DNA of 13,159 nucleotides from Isotricha intestinalis. Lineage: Eukaryota > Ciliophora > Litostomatea > Vestibuliferida > Isotrichidae. The notes below the pieces were generated by a model. It searched no databases and had not been told where the DNA came from. It was given only the letters and a program-made list of their open reading frames with translations. The stretch is taken from the NCBI GenBank assembly GCA_023807065.1, contig JAJJLU010000961.1:1-13159 (forward strand). The letters are read 5' to 3'. How positions within the stretch are numbered: the stretch's first letter is position 1; each line of letters begins with the position of its first letter. Of the stretch, positions 8,100-13,159 are shown piece by piece. A program made the position numbers and the translations under genes.

Positions 8100-8867
8100 A
8101 TGTCTGATCAACAATATTTTAATCTTTCTATACCATTTGAAAAAAGAAAAGAGGAAATATTAAATTATTCAAGTTCTTTAGATACTTTATATAAAAAATT
8201 TGCTAAAAAACAAAAATTAAAGAATGAAGAGGATTTCCCAATATATTATCGACAAATTTATTCAATAAATCAAAATATATTTAAATGTAAAAATTGTGAA
8301 GGAACTTTATTTAATCCTTGTCATCATTTCCAAAATCAAAATAATATTAATTTATTAAAACAATTTTTATCAAATATAAAAGATATATTTGATCAAATAC
8401 AATTAAATGAAGTTCAATTATCTAATAATGAAAAATTAGGGAAAAAAAGAAATGGAGATAATATTTTTAATAATTCAAATAAAAAAAAAAATAATGGTAT
8501 TACTTCTCAAAATATGGAAAAGGAAACTATTATCAAAAAATATTTTAGTGGAAAAACTGTTTTATTTGAAATTTCTCCAAATAATATCAATAATCAAACT
8601 TTTAATTTTATAGTTTTAAGAAAAACACAATTAATTTCAATTAAATTAATTATATGTTCTAAATTTTCTAATAAATTTGAGTCAAGTGATTTAGTGTTAT
8701 CATTAAAAATAAATGAAAAAAAAGTAAAATTTTAATTAATATTTTAGTGGGTTAATTTAAATAAAATAGATGAAGAAAAAAAAATAGAAGAGATTTTAGA
8801 ATTATTTAATCTAAAAAATAGAAACAATTTCCAATTAGTTTATGATTTTATGGAAAAAAATATTTAA
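8100..8867 (+). CDS. Unrecognised 247-residue protein with Cys/His cluster, two exons
   Basis: Exon 1 is 8100-8723 and exon 2 is 8748-8867, joined across a 24-nt intron in phase 0. The spliced protein has 247 residues. Without splicing it would stop three codons into the intron, at 8735. Exon 2 encodes a helical C-terminus (IEEILELFNL ... LVYDFMEKNI) that continues the exon 1 style and ends in TAA at 8865-8867. Residues 63-76 hold C63-x2-C66-x7-C74-H75-H76 (KCKNCEGTLFNPCHHF), which could bind one zinc ion. A Lys/Asn-rich linker lies at about 115-135, and a hydrophobic beta-type stretch at about 165-200. There is no signal peptide or membrane helix. I do not recognise the family; a nuclear protein would fit the Cys/His cluster, but that is only a guess. 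The ATG is preceded by AAAATA. Confidence 0.82.
8724..8747 (+). other. 24-nt spliceosomal intron
   Basis: The intron starts GTAAAA and ends TTTTAG, is almost pure A/T inside, and splits the gene between a Lys codon and a Trp codon (TGG at 8748). Its removal restores a continuous frame for 40 more codons including the stop. Its length is a multiple of three and it contains an in-frame TAA (8733-8735), so retention would give a premature stop. Very short introns are known from Paramecium and Stentor; 24 nt fits that ciliate style. Confidence 0.88.
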
Positions 8868-9124
8868 AAAATACTTTATTTGTCTTTTTTTAATGACATA
8901 ATTTAATTAAAAATATATAATTATTTCATTAAGAAATTATTATATTAATTATTATTATAGAATCTTATTTTTTAAATATTTTTATTTTTTTTATTATTTT
9001 TTCTTATAACTTTTATTAATTACAATTATCTATAAAATATTCATTATTTCATATGTAATTGTTCTCATATTTACTTTTTTTTAATTGAATTAAAAATAAT
9101 TTAAAAATTAAAATAAATTTAAAA

Positions 9125-9820
9125 ATGAATTTTACAAATAAAGGAAAAAAAAAAGAATATATTTATAATGATCCAAAATATTCTGAAGAACATAAAATTA
9201 GTGTATTTACATTACAAAGAGAGAATGAAATCCTTCAAAATAAGATAGAACAATTATCAGAAATAAATAAAAATTTAATGGAACAAATATCTCAGTTATG
9301 TGAATATAAATTAAATAACCAAAAAGTTATTGAAGAAAATGAAAAATTAAAAATATCCTTAGAGAATAGTGAAAATATATTAAAAAATTTAGAAGAGAAA
9401 AATAAAAAAGATAATGTTCAAATTAGTCAATTGGAACATAAAATTGAAAACTTAGAATTTCAAATAAAAAAATTAAATAATATAATAAATGAATATGAAG
9501 GTGAAAAAATAAATTATGATGCAAGGATTGAAAAATTGTTAATTTTCAAAGATAAATTTGAAGAAATTGAAATTCTATATAATCAATTAAAAAAAGAAAA
9601 CAAAAAATTAAAAAAAAATTTACAATTATTTTACCAAGAAAATCATTTGGCTGCATTAAAACTAAGAGAATATGAACAAAAATTTAATATTCAAGAAAAT
9701 AATTTTTTTAATAATCAAAATCAAAATTCTCAAATAATAAATCCAGAAAAAATAATGGAAAAAATTTCTTCATTAAAAAAACAAGCTGAAGATATTGGAA
9801 AAAGAAAAATTGAACAATAA
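9125..9820 (+). CDS. Small coiled-coil protein, unrecognised
   Basis: A 231-residue protein that is nearly all coiled coil. Residues 1-25 are basic and polar. Residues about 28-185 show heptad repeats rich in Leu, Ile, Glu, Lys and Asn (for example ENEILQNKIEQLSEINKNL and ENKKLKKNLQLF). An Asn/Gln-rich linker lies near 190-205, and a short C-terminal helix (EKIMEKISSLKKQAEDIGKR) follows. There is one Cys, and no membrane helix or signal peptide. Such proteins are often ciliary, basal-body or tethering components, but coiled coils give no reliable identity. The ATG follows TTAAAA and the stop is TAA. AT-rich spacers of about 260 bp stand on each side, so it appears to be transcribed independently. 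Confidence 0.75.
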   Translation: MNFTNKGKKKEYIYNDPKYSEEHKISVFTLQRENEILQNKIEQLSEINKNLMEQISQLCEYKLNNQKVIEENEKLKISLENSENILKNLEEKNKKDNVQISQLEHKIENLEFQIKKLNNIINEYEGEKINYDARIEKLLIFKDKFEEIEILYNQLKKENKKLKKNLQLFYQENHLAALKLREYEQKFNIQENNFFNNQNQNSQIINPEKIMEKISSLKKQAEDIGKRKIEQ

Positions 9821-10080
9821 GAAATTATTGCAATAAAAATATAATAAAAACATATAATAAAAACATAAATAATTTTTTTTTATAAAATAAATAATATTAT
9901 TCAAAGCAATTTTTTCCAAATTATTAAATCAAAATATAAAAAACTTATTTTGAATAAAAATTATAATATTTAGATTAAGGTTTATTGAATTAAAAATAAA
10001 AATATTTAATCAATATAATAAATTATTTCGAAAACTGAATAAATATAAATTATTTTATTTAAAATATATATATATTAAAA

Positions 10081-11067
10081 ATGAAAAAGAATACAAAGGG
10101 AAAGGATTATTCATCAGCATCATCTTCATCTTTATCAAATTCGAATTTAAAAGATTATGAAATTCCAATATCAGATAAATTTAAATTAGATTCACGAAAA
10201 AAATTAGGAAGTGGTTCATTTGGTGAAATATATTTAGGGAAAAACCTTCGTTCAAATGAAGATGTAGCAATAAAATTAGAACCAGTAACAAATCAGCATC
10301 CTCAATTATTTCATGAAAATAAAATATATTTAGTATTTCAAGGAGGAGTAGGAATACCAAAAATATATTGGTATGGAAAACAGGGAAATTATAATATTCT
10401 TGTTATGGAATCATTAGGTCCTTCATTAGAAGATTTATATAATAAATTTAAAAAATTTTCATTACAAACCACTTTAATGTCAATGGATCAAATGATAACA
10501 AGAATAGAATATATTCATAGTAAAGGATTTGTTCATAGAGACGTTAAACCAGATAATTTTTTAATAGGTAAATTAAATAAAAAAGAACAAATTTATATTA
10601 TTGATTTTGGTTTAGCTAAAAGATATAAAGATGAAAAAACTGGAAAACATATTCCTTATGAAGAAGGTAAAAGTTTAATTGGTACTGCTCGTTATGCTTC
10701 AATTAATACTCATTTAGGTGTTGATCAATCTAGAAGAGATGATATTGAAGCTTTAGCTTATATTTTAATTTATTTTATGAAAGGAAGTTTACCTTGGCAA
10801 GGTTTAAAAGCTAAAAATATGAAGGAAAAATATGATAAAATTAAAGAAAAAAAAATTTCAACTTCTATACATGAATTATGTGAAGGATTATCAAATGATT
10901 TTGTTAAGTTTATCACTTATGCTAGAGAACTTAAGTTTGATTCTAAGCCTGATTATATTTTTTTAAAAAATATTATCAGACAAGTAATGAAAGATAATAA
11001 ATTAGCTTTTAGTACTTATAAATTTGATTGGCTGAATAAAGGAGAAAAAAATAAATATGAAATTTAA
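10081..11067 (+). CDS. Casein kinase 1 family Ser/Thr protein kinase
   Basis: A 328-residue protein kinase. After a Ser-rich N-terminal extension (residues 11-22) comes the glycine loop GSGSFGE (43-49), the ATP lysine K65 in VAIKLE, HPQLFHENKIY, the catalytic loop HRDVKPDNFL (D154, N159), DFGLAKRY (D175), TGKHIPYEEGKS, and the CK1 signature ARYASINTH (203-211), which replaces the APE motif of other kinases. QSRRDDIEAL and GSLPWQGLKA are further CK1 hallmarks. All catalytic residues are present, so it should be active on acidic or phosphate-primed substrates. The C-terminus ends soon after the kinase fold (FDWLNKGEKNKYEI), without the long regulatory tail of the delta/epsilon type, so it is a minimal CK1. 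Ciliates are known for large CK1 families, so a specific orthologue cannot be named. No intron is needed. Confidence 0.97.
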   Translation: MKKNTKGKDYSSASSSSLSNSNLKDYEIPISDKFKLDSRKKLGSGSFGEIYLGKNLRSNEDVAIKLEPVTNQHPQLFHENKIYLVFQGGVGIPKIYWYGKQGNYNILVMESLGPSLEDLYNKFKKFSLQTTLMSMDQMITRIEYIHSKGFVHRDVKPDNFLIGKLNKKEQIYIIDFGLAKRYKDEKTGKHIPYEEGKSLIGTARYASINTHLGVDQSRRDDIEALAYILIYFMKGSLPWQGLKAKNMKEKYDKIKEKKISTSIHELCEGLSNDFVKFITYARELKFDSKPDYIFLKNIIRQVMKDNKLAFSTYKFDWLNKGEKNKYEI

Positions 11068-11133
11068 TGTTTATATTTGTAAATTTTTGAATATTTTTAA
11101 AGATTGAAATAAAAATAAAATATTTTAATTATA

Positions 11134-11193
11134 AAAATTCATTTGAATTCAAATTTTAACATCTACTATATTGAAAAACAAAATTCATTTGAA
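11134..11193. repeat. 14-nt direct repeat and palindrome between convergent genes
   Basis: AAAATTCATTTGAA occurs at 11134-11147 and again at 11180-11193. The first copy runs into a perfect 14-nt palindrome, ATTTGAATTCAAAT (11141-11154). Both lie in the spacer between the 3' ends of the casein kinase gene and the convergent basic-protein gene, so a role in 3' end formation is possible. Chance in AT-rich DNA is a fair alternative. Confidence 0.45.
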
Positions 11194-11228
11194 CAAACTT
11201 TAAATTTTTTTTAAAAAATTTTTACAAT

Positions 11229-12017
11229 TTAATATCCATAAAAATTATTAGAATTAAATCCCTTAGTAGCAATTTTATTTTCATCTCCAATTCCCATTTG
11301 TTTTCTTAACATAAAAACTTGTGTAAAAGCTGGAATTGCTGCTTTTTCCATTTCATGTTTATATTCTTTTACTTTTGTTTTATATATATATTTTATATTT
11401 TTTCCATTTTTTATTTCCTCTGCAAATTGATACAAAGGATAAATTATACTTTGAGGATTATTAATTAAATTTAATTCTTCTTTTTGTGATAATTTAGATT
11501 TTTTTTTATTTATTTTTTTATCATTTATTAATTTTTCATTATTGTTTCTTGAGTGTATTTTATTTATTTTTTTTAATTTTAATTCTTCTATTTTTTTCAC
11601 ATTTATTAAATTGAATTTTTCTTTTGATTTTTTTGAGACAAATCCAATTGAAAATTCTCTAGGAGATTGAATTAAATCCTCTCTTTTATTATATAAATTA
11701 AATCTCCCTGTTTCTTCTTTTAAAAATTTATATTTAGGAATTGAAAGAGCTGGAATATTTATTATTCTTTTAAATTTTTTTTGTTTATTATTTAAATTTA
11801 TTTGTTTTATCTTATTTTCCTTTTTAAAAGTTTTGGATAATGATGAATCATTAAAAGTTATCAAAGTTAATTGTCTTTCTTTTTTTATTGATATATTATT
11901 TGATAAATTAATGCTTTTTAATTCCCTATTCCTTGAAATTTCACTTAATTGTAGATTTTTTTCATCATTTTTATTTGTGTTGTTAATTAATTTTTCAAAT
12001 AATTTTTGTCTTATCAT
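11229..12017 (-). CDS. Basic low-complexity protein with a distinctive C-terminus, unrecognised
   Basis: A 262-residue, strongly basic protein (Lys and Asn rich) with no signal peptide, membrane helix or Cys. Residues 1-180 are mostly disordered in character, with scattered Ser/Arg motifs such as QSPREFSIGF (near 118-127). The last 75 residues are more complex: IIYPLYQFAEEIKNG, then a Lys/Tyr stretch, then AAIPAFTQVFMLRKQMGIG and a tail ending NNFYGY. This looks like the conserved, functional part. The family is unknown to me. It converges on the casein kinase gene across about 160 bp. The ATG at 12017 is preceded by A/T-rich DNA and the stop is TAA. It is judged real because the frame is long and the C-terminal composition is protein-like. 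Confidence 0.72.
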   Translation of the reverse strand: MIRQKLFEKLINNTNKNDEKNLQLSEISRNRELKSINLSNNISIKKERQLTLITFNDSSLSKTFKKENKIKQINLNNKQKKFKRIINIPALSIPKYKFLKEETGRFNLYNKREDLIQSPREFSIGFVSKKSKEKFNLINVKKIEELKLKKINKIHSRNNNEKLINDKKINKKKSKLSQKEELNLINNPQSIIYPLYQFAEEIKNGKNIKYIYKTKVKEYKHEMEKAAIPAFTQVFMLRKQMGIGDENKIATKGFNSNNFYGY

Positions 12018-12502
12018 TTATTTTTTATTATTAAAATAATAAACAATTAGTTTCTCTTTTATTTTATTTATTATTTTTGATAATTTATTTTTACAAATAA
12101 TTAAATATATATTATTTATTATGAGACATTAATCAATATTTTTAATAGAAGTGAAATAAAGTTATTGATTAAATGGAATAATAAATTTTATAGAAAAAAA
12201 ACACTTTTTTATCATCTGATATGAAAAGAAAGATTACAATTTAATGAAAGAATTTAAAAATAACAAACAAAGAGTGTATTCACAAAAGATAAGTTTCTTT
12301 CATTAAAATAAATTTGAATTTATTTTAAGGAAATAGTCATATTTCCAATACAAGGTATGAAAAATCTTTATTTTTTAATATCATTCAAAAAGATGTTAAA
12401 GTTTGCGAGATAAAATGATCAATAAATTTCCTGTAAAAATAATGTTAAGATGATTTTGATGAAAATTAATCTAAAAAATAATAATTCAATAAATAATATT
12501 TT
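12018..12502. other. AT-rich non-coding region with inverted repeats
   Basis: No open frame of credible length or composition exists here on either strand. The first 100 bases are presumably the promoter and 5' leader of the minus-strand gene ending at 11229. Beyond that are three inverted repeats: 12129-12138 with 12163-12172 (10 bp), 12240-12252 with 12295-12307 (13 bp, perfect), and 12329-12335 with 12340-12346 (7 bp with a 4-nt loop). I see no tRNA cloverleaf and no convincing snoRNA box pair. Confidence 0.55.
12240..12307. repeat. 13-bp perfect inverted repeat, 42-nt loop
   Basis: TTTAATGAAAGAA at 12240-12252 is exactly complementary, in inverted orientation, to TTCTTTCATTAAA at 12295-12307. 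The 42-nt interior has no further strong pairing that I can see. Only two of the 13 pairs include a G or C, so a stem would be moderately stable. Candidates are a structured RNA, a tiny mobile-element remnant, or chance. Confidence 0.5.
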
Positions 12503-12739
12503 TTAAAAATTTAATTGTTCATCTGTTTTTCATTTTTGATGCCCAAAACTAAAATCATTTTTCAAATGATCCCCTTCGCCAGTCTTTTTTTCTGTTTCCT
12601 TAGGAAAATATTTCTTTAAATCTTTTAATCAACCTTCTTTTAACTTTGTGTTACATATTTTAAAGAGTTTTATGCTTTTTGATTTATAATTTTTACCATT
12701 ATTTCTTTTTCTTTTAATTCTTTTTGATAAGTAACTTTT
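12503..12739 (-). pseudogene. Minus-strand coding relic with two in-frame TGA codons
   Basis: Between a TAA at 12740-12742 and a TAA at 12503-12505 the minus strand stays open for 78 codons except for TGA at 12629-12631 and 12530-12532. Both TGAs fall where Trp would suit the context (KLKEG-x-LKDL and FGHQK-x-KTDE), as if TGG had mutated to TGA. The segment TGEGDHLKNDFSFGHQK is more protein-like than its surroundings. GC rises to 22 of 60 bases over 12541-12600, clearly above the flanks. It may be a remnant of a gene or mobile element. A further frame just upstream (VLKLFLNELKKLLIKKN) could be the same protein after a frameshift. I recognise no family. Confidence 0.35.
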
Positions 12740-12879
12740 TTAATTCATTTAGAAATAATTTTAAGACAACACTATGTAAAATATAAATCTTATTTACAAT
12801 TTTTTTCTATTTCAGATAATTATCTGACATTTGTTTTTTTGTATTGAATTCTTTACTAATTTAAAAATTAAAAATTTAG

Positions 12880-13159
12880 AAATGTATTGAATATATTAAA
12901 TCAAAATCAAAAATAATTTTAGAAAATATAAAAAAATTAAGAATTGAAGGAAATATATTTATTTAAATAATTTTAAATTTCCAAATTTAGAATATTATCA
13001 TTTAAAAATAAAAATATTGAAAAAATTAAATTTGAAGGTGATGATGATTATGATTTAATAAATATATTTTTAATGAAAAATGAATTTATATTGAAAGATT
13101 TAATTAATATTCCTAATAAACTTAAAAATATAAAATATTTGAATATAAATATAAAAAAA
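12880..13159 (+). pseudogene. Frameshifted leucine-rich-like relic, truncated by window end
   Basis: Three successive frames each carry a stretch of similar flavour: IKSKSKIILENIKKLRIEG (12898-12951), then NNFKFPNLEYYHLK (12966-13007), then NIEKIKFEGDDDYDLINIFL (from 13013) with LKDLINIPNKLKNIKYLNI, open to the window end. The spacing of Leu, Ile and Asn, with FPNLEYYHL and LKNIKYLNI, resembles irregular leucine-rich repeats. Each junction needs a frame change in the same direction, and no GT...AG of suitable length separates them. A TAG at 12877 precedes the first stretch. This fits a decayed gene, or sequencing indels in A/T runs. No start is visible. Confidence 0.4.

Noticed and set aside
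11833..12039. Plus-strand open frame of 68 codons, hydrophobic
   Set aside because: Antisense to the start of the gene at 11229-12017. The apparent membrane-like sequence is the complement of Lys/Asn-rich codons.
12420..12470. Possible C/D box snoRNA (TTGATGA-like box)
   Set aside because: No CTGA box at suitable distance and no flanking terminal stem.
12539..12615. Short plus-strand ORF beginning with ATG at 12539
   Set aside because: Only about 25 codons, hydrophobic Phe/Leu-rich, and explained as the complement of the more protein-like minus-strand relic.
1..13159. CRISPR arrays, bacterial operons, phage defence or plasmid origin
   Set aside because: Telomere, signal peptides with p24, CK1 and a spliceosomal intron show a ciliate nuclear chromosome; no regularly spaced repeats are present.

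Overview
The window is the left end of a ciliate macronuclear chromosome, or of a large contig from one. The first 32 bases are a C-rich telomere of 7-base units (CCCCAAT), and the strand entering the chromosome is extremely AT-rich. Genes are packed on both strands with almost no introns, and the one convincing intron is only 24 nt long. Every complete gene ends in TAA and no gene uses TAA or TAG as sense, so this is not a Tetrahymena/Paramecium/Oxytricha-type code. A 7-mer CCCCAAT telomere, a standard-like code, very high AT and tiny introns together best fit a litostome/trichostome ciliate such as the rumen Entodinium group. That taxon is an inference from recall, not a database result.

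Layout. 1-32: telomere. 33-760: subtelomere without a credible gene. 761-1161: a decayed coding fragment with no in-frame ATG. From 1295 to 12017 there are eight genes: a secreted 5'-nucleotidase-family metallophosphoesterase (+), a p24/TMED-type GOLD cargo receptor (+), a large acidic coiled-coil protein (+), a split-RING/kelch protein (-), a small unrecognised protein with a Cys/His cluster and a 24-nt intron (+), a short coiled-coil protein (+), a casein kinase 1 (+) and a basic low-complexity protein (-). 12018-13159: a gene-poor end with inverted repeats, a minus-strand coding relic that is richer in GC than its surroundings, and a frameshifted leucine-rich relic that runs off the window.

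How the genes relate. This is not an operon. Each gene has its own AT-rich spacer, and the gaps are short: about 27 bp between converging stops at 5973/6001, and about 137 bp between the diverging starts at 7962/8100. Two neighbours belong to the secretory pathway (nucleotidase and p24). The others are housekeeping or cytoskeletal in type (CK1, coiled coils, RING-kelch). No shared pathway is evident.

No clear new multi-gene system is visible. The most informative observations are the telomere unit, the 24-nt stop-containing intron that rewrites the C-terminus of one gene, the RING finger split by about 130 acidic residues, and the coding relics at both gene-poor ends.
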